Shown here one piece after another: positions 8,496 to 17,164 of a stretch of DNA of 64,000 nt. The notes under the pieces are model-generated. The model saw nothing but the letters and a program-made list of their open reading frames with translations. It searched no databases and had not been told where the DNA came from. The translations under genes were made by a program, and so were the position numbers. The stretch's first letter is position 1. Each line of letters begins with the position of its first letter. The DNA comes from Massilia sp. IC2-278 (GTDB lineage: Bacteria; Pseudomonadota; Gammaproteobacteria; Burkholderiales; Burkholderiaceae_D), in the NCBI RefSeq assembly GCF_020708045.1, contig NZ_JAJFES010000005.1, forward strand, positions 26,440-90,439, in the 5' to 3' direction.

Positions 8496-8575
8496 CGGGC
8501 ACATCCTCTCCCGATAACGTTTCATGCCTGGCCGCGTGGCGCCAATCCCAGGCGCTTTTCTCCAGACACCCGGCG

Positions 8576-9850
8576 TTACTGGCTGTATCGATTCGGATTG
8601 CCTTTGTTGTACGCGCGTGCCTCGTCACCGTCATCGTCATCCTTGAAGACGGCCGGGCCATCCAGGCTGACGCGCACATCCGCGCCGTTCCATCGCATCC
8701 AGGGCGTGTTCTCGCTGCCCGGCTTGGACGTCAGCCCGGACGGCGCCAGGACGATCGTGTCGCCGTCGATGATGGCGGTGCCGATCACGTAGGTGTAGAC
8801 ACTGTCGTCGTCCGCCGCCGCCGAGCGGGTGAAGTCGTAGGCGCATTCGACCACCTGGTCGCCGTACTCCATGCGCATCACGGGCCTGAGCGACGCCACC
8901 GATACCGCGCCGTTGCCCAGCGCCGAGTACACGCTGAAGACGAGCGCCACCCGGCCTCCCAGCAGGCCGGCGATGCCGGCATTCACCTCCACCGTTTCCG
9001 TCGCCGGCATCTTGGCCGACGCTACCGTTACGTCGCCGCAATGCACCACATACGGCGTGCGGTCCAGGGCGCCCGGCGAGGCGGGCGCGGAGACCAGCTT
9101 CATGCGGCCGTCGGCCAGCAGGATGCCGACGCGCAGGTCGAGATCGTCGTTGTCGTCGTCGCCATCGCCGTTGTCCTGCCAGGTGGCGCGCACCGTGATC
9201 TTGCGAGGCGCGGCAGCGCCCTTGACCAGCGATACCGTATGCCGTTCGCCGGCCTTGGTCAGGGTGATCTTGGAGAGCGAGACCTTGGCCGGAGCAGGTG
9301 CAGGTGCAGCGGCTGGTGCCGGCGCCGGCGCCGCGGCAGGCGCCGCTTCGGTGCCGCCGAAATGGGCCAGCAGCGCGGACAGGCCGCCTGCGAAACCCTG
9401 GCCCACGGCGCAGAAACGCCACTGCCCGTCGCGGCGGTAGAGTTCGGCCACGATCACGGCTTTTTCGGTATCGAAGTCCTTGCCGGAAAAGCGGAACACG
9501 GCATTCCCGATCGTCATGCTGCTCGCACCCAGGCCGCGCATGCTGCCTGCGCCGTCGAGCGAAGCGGAAAATACCAGCCGTTCTACCGTCGCCGGCAAGT
9601 CGTCCAGCCGCAGTGCAAACGTCGACGCCTGGCCGGAGGTGGACAGAACAATCGCGTTGCCAGGGCTCGCCATCTGGTTGAAGAACACCATGTAGCGGTC
9701 GTCGGACAGCTTGCCGGCCGCATCCACGCCAAAGCAGGCCACATCGATGGTGCTGCCGGCCGCTGGCGCCAGCATCAGCTCCGTCGTTAGCGTCGAAGAA
9801 CATCCCAGGTCGGAAAGTTTGCTTCGGTGACCGCGAACAATCTCAGCCAT
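8576..9850 (-). CDS. TerD-family protein with two domains and acidic insert
   Basis: A 424-residue protein. Residues 1-165 form a TerD/stress-protein domain (IDVACFGVDAAGKLSDDRYMVFFNQ, VERLVFSASLDG, FDTEKAVIVAELYRRDGQWRF), a calcium-binding fold known from tellurium- and stress-resistance clusters. An Ala-Pro linker (170-190) follows, then a second beta-rich domain. This has an Asp-rich segment (DNGDGDDDNDDLDLRVG) likely to bind metal, and its tail is also acidic. No other ter genes are nearby, so the resistance role is uncertain. Confidence 0.85.
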   Translation of the reverse strand: MAEIVRGHRSKLSDLGCSSTLTTELMLAPAAGSTIDVACFGVDAAGKLSDDRYMVFFNQMASPGNAIVLSTSGQASTFALRLDDLPATVERLVFSASLDGAGSMRGLGASSMTIGNAVFRFSGKDFDTEKAVIVAELYRRDGQWRFCAVGQGFAGGLSALLAHFGGTEAAPAAAPAPAPAAAPAPAPAKVSLSKITLTKAGERHTVSLVKGAAAPRKITVRATWQDNGDGDDDNDDLDLRVGILLADGRMKLVSAPASPGALDRTPYVVHCGDVTVASAKMPATETVEVNAGIAGLLGGRVALVFSVYSALGNGAVSVASLRPVMRMEYGDQVVECAYDFTRSAAADDDSVYTYVIGTAIIDGDTIVLAPSGLTSKPGSENTPWMRWNGADVRVSLDGPAVFKDDDDGDEARAYNKGNPNRYSQ

Positions 9851-10024
9851 TGTGATGTTCCTCCAGTATGTGTGATTGAATATTTCTCCTCAGAAAATTA
9901 TAACGAAAGAGCGCCGTGTTGCGGCATGCATCCTGCAGATCCCTGCGCCATTACGCCAGGCGCCATGCGGTCACCGCTTTAACCGCCAACAGCTAGCTGT
10001 GACGATAAGGCGTACCCGCTGGCC

Positions 10025-11554
10025 TCAGCTTTCCGTGACTTCCACCCGGTGGCTGACGGCTGTACTGCGTCCGTCACGGTCGACCACCGTGACGACCAGT
10101 TCATAGACGCCCGGCGCTGTGTAGCCATGGCTGGCGCTGGCAGTGCCGGCGCCGCCGCTCTCGCGTAGCTTGCCGGCCTGTGTGGCGCTGCCGTCGCCCC
10201 ATGACCAGTTGACGCTGCGCGTGCCGGTTCCGTCGTCGTCGAGGAAACCGACCCTGGCGTCCAGCCTCGTGCCAACCGTGACCGAGGCCGGCGCCAGGAC
10301 CGGGCCGAGCACATGGCCGCCAGCATGCCCGCCACCTGGCTTGAGCAGCACCAGTCCCGCATTCGAGCTCGCCACGATAATGCCGCTATCGTTGATCGAC
10401 AGCGCCTGCTCCAGCACCAGGCCGGGCGGCGCACGGTGCAAGGCCCGGTTCAGGTCCAGCATGCCGCCGCTGGCGCTCCAGACGAAGGCGCGCATGGCGC
10501 CGGCCCGGTCCTCTGCAAAGCCGACCACCTGCCCCCGTGCATTCACATCGCGTGCAACCGAGGTCCTGCCGCCCAGGGTGCCGAGTTCGCGCATGCCACC
10601 GGTACGCGTCCACGACATCGCGCGCTGGCGGCCATCGGCGTAACCGATGCCGCCGGCGATATGCAGGCCGGGCGTCATCGCGTTCACCCAGGCCGTGGTG
10701 CCGCGCCCGGTGCCGAGATCGACCATGCCGCCCGCCCGCGTCCACAGGAAAGGCCGGTCGCCGCCGTCGTCGAACGAGGCGAGACGGTTGCCGGCCACTT
10801 CGCCACCCGCCCCGACTGCCACCGGCGCCGACTCCACGCTGCCCAGGGTGTCAATGGCAACCGTGCCGCCCGAGCGTGTCCAGACGAAGGCATGGGTTTG
10901 TTCATCGTCGATCGTGGCCACGCCGGCGATCAGGCCGGCATCGTTCAGCACCCGGCCAGCCGACGGCCAGGGCAAGCCGGGCGCCAGGCCCAGGTCTTCC
11001 ACGCCACTTGCGGCGCTCCAGCGAAACGGCCGGGCCGCGCCGTCGGGTGCATGGCTGAACGAGCCGGTCACGACGCCACGCCTGTTGATGGCCAGTCCGT
11101 ACGAACGGCCACCGGCAGCACTGCGGATGCCGAGCATGCCGCCGCCCGCGCTCCAGACAAAGGCGTTTTCGAGGCCATGCCCGTCCAGCGAAGTGCCCGC
11201 AACCTGCCCTGCATCGTTCAGGCCGGCGATATACACGTTCGCTCCGCCCAGCGAGCCGATGTTTCTGACGACAGTGCCGTCATAAAAGAATCCTGCCGTG
11301 CGGCCGGCACCGAGCATCGAAAAGGCCACCTGTCCGGTGGCGTTGATGTGCGGGTAGGCGGCGATCGTGCCGGGACCGAGATTGATCACGCGGTAGCTTG
11401 TTTGCGGACTACCCTGCGCGCCGTGCCCATCGCCCGACGCCTGGGCCATGGCGGCGGTGCCCCATACCAACGACATCACAAGCAGCCAGGCCATACGCAG
11501 CATTTTCCACAGTGCGCGGACGGCTGACGCACCGATTCCTCGAACAACTTGCAT
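10025..11554 (-). CDS. HAF-repeat exoprotein with PKD domain (paralog 1)
   Basis: A 509-residue exported protein. A signal peptide (WLLVMSLVWGTAAMAQ) is followed by about seven HAF-type repeats of the form AFVWS..GGM..LG. A C-terminal PKD-like domain (SVNWSWGDGSATQAG, HGYTAPGVYELVVTVVDRDGR) follows. Such proteins are secreted or surface-bound; their ligand is unknown. The frame is open to 11698, but the ATG at 11554 has a GGGAG ribosome-binding site and aligns with the start of the paralog at 14815. Together the paralogs flank the SGNH lipoprotein gene. Confidence 0.85.
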   Translation of the reverse strand: MQVVRGIGASAVRALWKMLRMAWLLVMSLVWGTAAMAQASGDGHGAQGSPQTSYRVINLGPGTIAAYPHINATGQVAFSMLGAGRTAGFFYDGTVVRNIGSLGGANVYIAGLNDAGQVAGTSLDGHGLENAFVWSAGGGMLGIRSAAGGRSYGLAINRRGVVTGSFSHAPDGAARPFRWSAASGVEDLGLAPGLPWPSAGRVLNDAGLIAGVATIDDEQTHAFVWTRSGGTVAIDTLGSVESAPVAVGAGGEVAGNRLASFDDGGDRPFLWTRAGGMVDLGTGRGTTAWVNAMTPGLHIAGGIGYADGRQRAMSWTRTGGMRELGTLGGRTSVARDVNARGQVVGFAEDRAGAMRAFVWSASGGMLDLNRALHRAPPGLVLEQALSINDSGIIVASSNAGLVLLKPGGGHAGGHVLGPVLAPASVTVGTRLDARVGFLDDDGTGTRSVNWSWGDGSATQAGKLRESGGAGTASASHGYTAPGVYELVVTVVDRDGRSTAVSHRVEVTES

Positions 11555-11841
11555 GAACGCTCCCATCAAATTGGACCCGGCCCGCTGGTATCGCGGCGGC
11601 CGGGCAAGAGGCATCATCATGCGCTGCGAACTGGAGCGCACGAAGAGGCGCAGCGTGAAATCACGCGATCCCTTGTGCTGCGCCAATCGGCTATTCACGG
11701 ATCAATTGTTCCTAAACACGAAGCGAGAGCCGGCGCCATGGATGAGGAAAGTGGACAGCATCACGCAGAGCGGCTACATTGTTCAGTTGCCAACTACGGT
11801 CCGTATCCCTTGGCGCCCACTCACCGAACAAAGAAGAATCC

Positions 11842-12750
11842 ATGCAACTTGCCGCTGTCCTGCGCCGTACCGGCGCCTTCGTATTCGCCGCATTGGCGCT
11901 GGGCTGCTCCACCTCGCCTGCGCCGCTGCCGCCGGCCGCCACGTCCATCCTTTTCGTTGGCAACAGCTTCATCTACGGCGACCCGGCCGGCGCGCCCGCG
12001 CCGCTGGTCAAGTTCTTCCGGCCGGCCAGCGTGACGGACCTGAACGGCGAAGGCATCGGCGGCGTGCCGGCGCTGTTCAAGGCGATGACCGAGCAGGCCG
12101 GCCTGCGTTACGACGTGAGCCTGGAAACCATCCCCGGGGCCGGCCTGAACGCGCATTACGACAAGAAGCTGCCTGTCATCGCCAGGCCCTACGACGTGGT
12201 CTTGCTGCAGAGCTATAGCACGCTGGATGCGGCCAGGCCCGGCAATCCCGAGAGCCTGATCACGTACACCGGCCTGCTTGCACAAGCCTTGCGCGCGCAG
12301 AATCCGAAAGTGGACATTCGCCTGGTTGCCACCTGGTCGCGCGCCGACCAGACCTACAAACCGGGCGGCGCCTGGTACGGCAAGCCGATCGACGCCATGG
12401 CGCTGGACGTACGCCGTGGCTACGATGCCGCCGCTGCCGCGCATGGTCTTCCCGGCGGCGTGATCCCGGTCGGCGAAGCCTGGAACCGCGCCATCGCCGC
12501 CGGCCTGGCCGACGCCAATCCGTATGACGGCATTGGCGCCGGCCAGGTCAATCTGTGGGCGCCGGACGCCTACCACGGCAGCGAGCACGGCTACTACCTG
12601 GAAGCGCTGACCATCTTCGGCAAGGTGACCGGGCGCGATCCGCGTACGCTCGGCGCCGACGATCCGGTGGCGCGCGACATCGGCATCGACGCCGCGGCGG
12701 CCGGCGCGCTGCAGCGCTTTGCAGCCGAGCAGCTGGCCGCAAAGCCATAA
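11842..12750 (+). CDS. SGNH-hydrolase-like lipoprotein
   Basis: A 302-residue protein. A lipoprotein signal (LALGC) precedes ILFVGNSFIYG, the block I of SGNH/DUF4886-type hydrolases with the nucleophile Ser. The C-terminal DAYHGSEHGYYLEAL supplies the Asp-x-x-His pair. It should be an outer-envelope esterase or carbohydrate deacetylase; the substrate is unknown. The ATG at 11842 is chosen because it starts the signal peptide. An 11-bp tandem array starts just after its stop codon. Confidence 0.82.
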   Translation: MQLAAVLRRTGAFVFAALALGCSTSPAPLPPAATSILFVGNSFIYGDPAGAPAPLVKFFRPASVTDLNGEGIGGVPALFKAMTEQAGLRYDVSLETIPGAGLNAHYDKKLPVIARPYDVVLLQSYSTLDAARPGNPESLITYTGLLAQALRAQNPKVDIRLVATWSRADQTYKPGGAWYGKPIDAMALDVRRGYDAAAAAHGLPGGVIPVGEAWNRAIAAGLADANPYDGIGAGQVNLWAPDAYHGSEHGYYLEALTIFGKVTGRDPRTLGADDPVARDIGIDAAAAGALQRFAAEQLAAKP

Positions 12751-12758
12751 GGCGCGAC

Positions 12759-12822
12759 GCATTGAGCCTGCACTGAGCACGCATTGAACACGCACTGAGC
12801 AGCCAGTGAGCAGACAGTGCGC
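12759..12822. repeat. Degenerate 11-bp tandem repeat array
   Basis: Six consecutive units of about 11 bp with consensus GCACTGAGCAC start 9 bp after the stop codon of the SGNH lipoprotein gene and end before the convergent HAF gene. The period is not a multiple of three and the array is noncoding. It may be a slippage-derived array or a protein-binding array. Confidence 0.7.
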
Positions 12823-12856
12823 CGATCCCGGCCTGCCAACGCGGCCCTGGCAGGCA

Positions 12857-14815
12857 TCACTCCTGCACGATGCTTCCCTCCGCCAGGCGCCCGGCCACTA
12901 CGCCCGCTGCCGCGCGCGTGTTGTCGTAGTCGACCACCTGCGCCTTCCCCGCCGCATCGGTATGCCAGATCTTCAGCGCCAGGCCCGCGTCCCCGCTTCC
13001 CGGCGCGGCGGCCGAGGTGGCCAGCCTGAAGCGGTAGCTACCCTTTCCTCCGACCGTACCGCTGCCCTCGAACACATGCTGCGCCCCCTGGCGGCCCACC
13101 AGCCGCAGGTCCTGGCTGCGGAAGTCCAGGCCCGGCAGGGAAAAGCGCAATTGCGCCGGGACGTCCTTCGCTTCCGCCGACAAGGGCGCGACCAGGCTGA
13201 AGCTGGCATCCCAGACATGCAGCGGCTGCGCCTTGAACGCCCCCAGCGGCGACGTCACCGCCCCGCTGCCGGCCAGCATGGCGCCCGCACCTGCCGTCAC
13301 CACCACCTCGCGGCTGACCGTCGTGGCGCGGCCGTTGCGGTCGACCACGGTGGCCTGCACCTGGTAGATGCCGGGCGCCGCATAGCTGTGGCTGGCGCTG
13401 GCGCTGCCACTGCCCTGGTTTTCGCTGAGCCTGGCCGCCTGTAGCGCGCTGCCGTCGCCCCACGACCAGCTGGCGCTGCGCGTGCCGCCCCCGTCTTCGT
13501 CGACGAAGCCGACCGATGCGTCTACTTTTGCACCGGCCTTGACCAGGCCTGGCGCCACGACCGGGCCGAGCGCATGCCCGCCGTGCTGGCCCCTGTCGGG
13601 CCTGAGCAGCACGACCCCGGCGTTCGAGGTCGCCACGATGTCGCCGTTGTCGTTGATACCGTAGGCGCCGGTCAGCACCAGCCCGGGCGGCCTGCGGCGC
13701 AGGTGGTTGTTCAGGTCGCGCATCCCGGTTTGCGCGCTCCAGATGTAGGCGCGCCGGCTGCCTGCCTTGTTGTCGGCGTCGCCCACGATCTGGCCCTTGC
13801 TGTTGATGGCGATCCCGCGCGAACTGGCGCCGCCGAGCGTGCCCAGCGTGCGGGCGCCCGCGCTGCGTGTCCACGACACCGCCCGCTGGGTGTCGTCGGC
13901 GTACGTGAGGGTGCCGACGATACGCAGGTCGCGCGTCATGGCGGACACGCCGCCGGCAATGGCGCCAGCGGTCCCGAGGCTGATCAGGCCGGCGCTTCGC
14001 GTCCACAGGAAAGGCTGGTAATACGGGTAGTTGGGACTGCCGAACGCAGGCAGGTAGGCGCCGCCCACTTCGCCGTTCGGCGCCACCGTTACGGGCAGCG
14101 CATCCTGGATGGTCGGCGACGGCGTGATATCGATCATGCCGCCGCTGCGCGTCCATGCGAACGTATGCCGCTGGTTGTTTCCCGCGCTCGACGCACCCGT
14201 AATCAGGCCTGCGTCGTTGAGTTCAATGCCGAAGGACGACGATTCCCCGCCGGTGGTCAGCGCGCCCAGGTTTTCGATGCCGTTTGCGGCGCTCCAGCGA
14301 TAGGCGTATCCGCCGCCAAAATTCGCCAGACCAGTGGCGACGCCACGGTTATTGATCGCGAATCCCTGGGAGACGCCGGTGTTCCCTGGCCGCAGGTCGA
14401 TCATGCCGCTGGCCGCGCTCCAGACAAACGCGTGCGAGGTGCCGAGTGGGGAAATGGACGTGCCTGTGACCTGGCCCACGTCGTTCAGGTCGTTGGCGAG
14501 GGTCGAATTGCCGCCCAGCGTGCCGATGTCCTGGATCGACGAGCCGTTGTAAAAATAGCCGATGGCGCCGCCGTTCGGGGCCTGCATCGAGAACGAGACC
14601 TGGCCCCTGGCGTTGAGCCTGATCGGGCTGGCGGTGAGACCGGAAGCCAGGTTGATCACGCGGTAGGTCGTGTGGCCGCTGCCGGCAGAGGCTGGCTGCG
14701 TTCCCTGCGCAAGCGCCGTACCGCCTGCCGCGATGGCGGCAAGCAGGCCGAGCAGGCGAGGCAGGCGCTGAGTTGGCGTAGTGAAGAACATCCCGATTTC
14801 TTGAACGCGTTGCAT
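12857..14815 (-). CDS. HAF-repeat exoprotein with PKD and C-terminal domain (paralog 2)
   Basis: A 652-residue paralog of the protein at 10025. It has a signal peptide (LLGLLAAIAAGGTALAQ), HAF-type repeats (HAFVWSAASGMIDL, YRWSAANGIENLG and others) and a PKD-like domain (ASWSWGDGSALQA). It adds a C-terminal domain of about 140 residues (WDASFSLVAPLS...YRFRLATS) absent from paralog 1. The start at 14815 has a GGAGAG ribosome-binding site. It is likely secreted; the function is unknown. Confidence 0.85.
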   Translation of the reverse strand: MQRVQEIGMFFTTPTQRLPRLLGLLAAIAAGGTALAQGTQPASAGSGHTTYRVINLASGLTASPIRLNARGQVSFSMQAPNGGAIGYFYNGSSIQDIGTLGGNSTLANDLNDVGQVTGTSISPLGTSHAFVWSAASGMIDLRPGNTGVSQGFAINNRGVATGLANFGGGYAYRWSAANGIENLGALTTGGESSSFGIELNDAGLITGASSAGNNQRHTFAWTRSGGMIDITPSPTIQDALPVTVAPNGEVGGAYLPAFGSPNYPYYQPFLWTRSAGLISLGTAGAIAGGVSAMTRDLRIVGTLTYADDTQRAVSWTRSAGARTLGTLGGASSRGIAINSKGQIVGDADNKAGSRRAYIWSAQTGMRDLNNHLRRRPPGLVLTGAYGINDNGDIVATSNAGVVLLRPDRGQHGGHALGPVVAPGLVKAGAKVDASVGFVDEDGGGTRSASWSWGDGSALQAARLSENQGSGSASASHSYAAPGIYQVQATVVDRNGRATTVSREVVVTAGAGAMLAGSGAVTSPLGAFKAQPLHVWDASFSLVAPLSAEAKDVPAQLRFSLPGLDFRSQDLRLVGRQGAQHVFEGSGTVGGKGSYRFRLATSAAAPGSGDAGLALKIWHTDAAGKAQVVDYDNTRAAAGVVAGRLAEGSIVQE

Positions 14816-15063
14816 GTTTTCTCTCCAGATAAAGGATGAAAAAATGAACCCCGCCACGAAGCGGACAGGCGGGGACTTCGATCATGCGCCGCGCATCGCG
14901 AGCAAGGTGGGACGTCATCCAGAATCGGATGTTCATTTGCGGTGGCACAAACGGTTTTATGCATCAGCGTAATGATCTTGCTTCGGCTTACGTGTATTTG
15001 CATCAAACCGTCGCGCCTGTCGCGGACGGCCCCGGCAGGGACGGCGGCGCTACAATCGGCCTC

Positions 15064-15234
15064 ATGAAAATGCGCAAGAAATCCGACCTGCCCTCCAAGC
15101 TGTGCGCGCACTGCGGCCTGCCTTTCAGCTGGCGCAAGAAGTGGGAGCGCGATTGGGAGCAGGTCAAGTATTGTTCGGAACGCTGCCGCCGCGCGGGCAA
15201 GCCGGACGCCGCGCCAGGCAACCCACCCCGCTAA
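15064..15234 (+). CDS. DUF2256 zinc-ribbon-like small protein
   Basis: A 56-residue protein with the DUF2256 signature: KSDLPSK-C-x2-[18 protein letters not shown], then SERCRR. The four cysteines probably bind zinc. The family is often found near photolyase/cryptochrome genes, but none is next to it here. It is 27 bp upstream of the DUF1801 gene and may be co-transcribed. Confidence 0.88.
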   Translation: MKMRKKSDLPSKLCAHCGLPFSWRKKWERDWEQVKYCSERCRRAGKPDAAPGNPPR

Positions 15235-15261
15235 CACCCGCGTTTCTCGTCAGGAGGCGAC

Positions 15262-15636
15262 ATGGCAGTCTGGGACGATTTCGTAGCGAACATAGGCCAG
15301 CCCGGGCAGCGCGAGCGCATGCGCAAGGTGCTGGACTGGGTGGCGCGCAGCTTTCCGCAACTGGCGCCAAGGATGGCCTGGAACCAGCCGATGTTCACCG
15401 ACCACGGCACCTTCATCATCGGCTTCAGCGCCGCGAAACATCACATGGCGATCGCACCGGAAAGCGCCGCGATCGAACGCTTCGCCGCCGCAATCGGCGC
15501 GGCCGGCTACACGCACACGCCGAACCTGATCCGGGTTCCCTGGACCGCGCCAGTCGATTTCCCCCTGCTCGAGCAACTCATCGCGTTCAACCTGGGCGAC
15601 AAGGCCGATTGCCAGAGCTTCTGGCGCAAGCAGTAG
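15262..15636 (+). CDS. DUF1801-family protein (YdhG/frataxin-like fold)
   Basis: A 124-residue protein matching the DUF1801/YdhG group: MAWNQPMFTDHGTFIIGFSAAKHHMAIAP in the middle and a PLLEQLIAFNLGDK tail. Relatives are described as intracellular iron chaperones, but that role is not established for this gene. A good GGAGG ribosome-binding site precedes the ATG. Confidence 0.85.
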   Translation: MAVWDDFVANIGQPGQRERMRKVLDWVARSFPQLAPRMAWNQPMFTDHGTFIIGFSAAKHHMAIAPESAAIERFAAAIGAAGYTHTPNLIRVPWTAPVDFPLLEQLIAFNLGDKADCQSFWRKQ

Positions 15637-15766
15637 GCAGGCAGCCCCTGCTCATGCCTTCCGCACAGGACTTCATGTCAGGAAATCCACGGTTCACCGC
15701 ATTCCGAAGCGGCCCGGTGCAGGGTGCGGCACGATGCCGTCATTCCAACCGCTACCCGCCCACTCC

Positions 15767-17143
15767 ATGAAACGCATGCTCACCAGCATGGCAGCCGTGC
15801 TCGCCATGACCGCCAGCCCCGCCTACGCCGAAGATGCCCAGGGCATCTGGACCGGCAGCATCGCCAACTCCCTGCGCGTCACCGTCAAGTTCGACAAGAC
15901 CCTTGATGGCAAGTGGGAAGCGACCATGTCGGTCCCGGCCCAGAACCTGGTGACCAAGGTCGAGAACGTCACCGTCGCCCCGGACAGGATCGGCTTCGAG
16001 CTGACGAAACTGCGCGCCAGCTATGCCGCTACCTGGAACGCGCAGGAGCAGGCCTGGACCGGCACCTGGACCCAGGGCCGCAGCGCGCCCCTGAACCTGA
16101 AGCGCACTACCGAAGAAGCCAGCAAGCCGAAGCGCCCGCAGGAAGACGCGATCGCCGCCCGTCCCGCCACCTACACCAGCACCGAGATCGCCTTCAGCAA
16201 TGCCGGCGCTGATATAAAGCTGTCCGGCACCTTCACCGTCCCGCAGGGCCAGGGCCCCTTCCCCGCCGTGGTGCTGGTGCACGGTTCCGGCTCCATCGAC
16301 CGCGACGGCAAGGTGTTTGGCCACAAGCCCCTGCTGGTGCTGGCCGACCACCTGAGCCGCCAGGGCATCGCCGTGCTGCGCTACGACAAGCGCGGCGTCG
16401 GCAAGTCGGGCGGCAAGCTGAAGGAAGCGACCACGCGCGACCTGGCCGCCGATGCCGAAGCTGCCCTGCGTTTCCTGCGCAGCCGTCCTGAGGTGGACGG
16501 CAAGCGCATCGGCGTCATCGGCCACTCGGAAGGCGGCCTGGTCGCGCCGCTGCTCGCCTCGCGCGACCCAGGCATCGCCTTCGTCGTGATGCTGGCCGGG
16601 CCGGGCGTGGGCGGCGCCCGCCTGCTGGTCGAGCAGCATGCCCTGCTGGCGCGGGCGCGCGGCGTGCCCGAAGCGGCCATCGAGAAGGACCGCGTCCTGA
16701 ACCGGGCCCTGTTCAGCGCCATGGCCGAGGAACCGACTCTGGCGGCGGCGCGCGAAAAGGCAGGCCTGATCCTGGCCGAGGCCGAGCGCAAGGGCGAGCT
16801 GCCGGCCGGGCGGGGCGCCGCCGCGCTGGAGCGCTTCGGCACGGACTGGTTCCGCGAGCTGCTCGCCTACGAACCGGCGCCGGTGCTGCAAACCGTGCGC
16901 CAGCCCATCCTGGTGCTGAACGGCGAACGCGACCTGCAAGTGCCGGCCGGTCTCAGCCTGCCGCCCATCCGTACCGCGCTGGCCGGCAATCCGCGCGCCG
17001 TGGTGCGGGAACTGCCGGGCCTGAACCACCTGTTCCAGACAGCGAAGACCGGCAGCATCGAGGAGTACGGCGAGATCGAGGAAAGCTTTGCACCGGCGGC
17101 GCTGGACACGATCGCCGGCTGGATCAAGACCACGGTGCAGTGA
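15767..17143 (+). CDS. Exported alpha/beta hydrolase
   Basis: A 458-residue protein with a signal peptide (MLTSMAAVLAMTASPAYA). An N-terminal beta domain of about 120 residues is followed by an alpha/beta hydrolase fold: oxyanion loop LVHGSGSIDRDG, RYDKRGVGKSGG and nucleophile elbow GHSEGG (Ser254). A late acid/His region ends with GLNHLFQ. It resembles periplasmic esterases or dipeptidyl-type hydrolases; the substrate is unknown. The start at 15767 is chosen for the signal peptide. A two-component system follows after 21 bp and may share its transcript. Confidence 0.86.
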   Translation: MKRMLTSMAAVLAMTASPAYAEDAQGIWTGSIANSLRVTVKFDKTLDGKWEATMSVPAQNLVTKVENVTVAPDRIGFELTKLRASYAATWNAQEQAWTGTWTQGRSAPLNLKRTTEEASKPKRPQEDAIAARPATYTSTEIAFSNAGADIKLSGTFTVPQGQGPFPAVVLVHGSGSIDRDGKVFGHKPLLVLADHLSRQGIAVLRYDKRGVGKSGGKLKEATTRDLAADAEAALRFLRSRPEVDGKRIGVIGHSEGGLVAPLLASRDPGIAFVVMLAGPGVGGARLLVEQHALLARARGVPEAAIEKDRVLNRALFSAMAEEPTLAAAREKAGLILAEAERKGELPAGRGAAALERFGTDWFRELLAYEPAPVLQTVRQPILVLNGERDLQVPAGLSLPPIRTALAGNPRAVVRELPGLNHLFQTAKTGSIEEYGEIEESFAPAALDTIAGWIKTTVQ

Positions 17144-17164
17144 GCGCCAGCGTAAAATAGCTTT

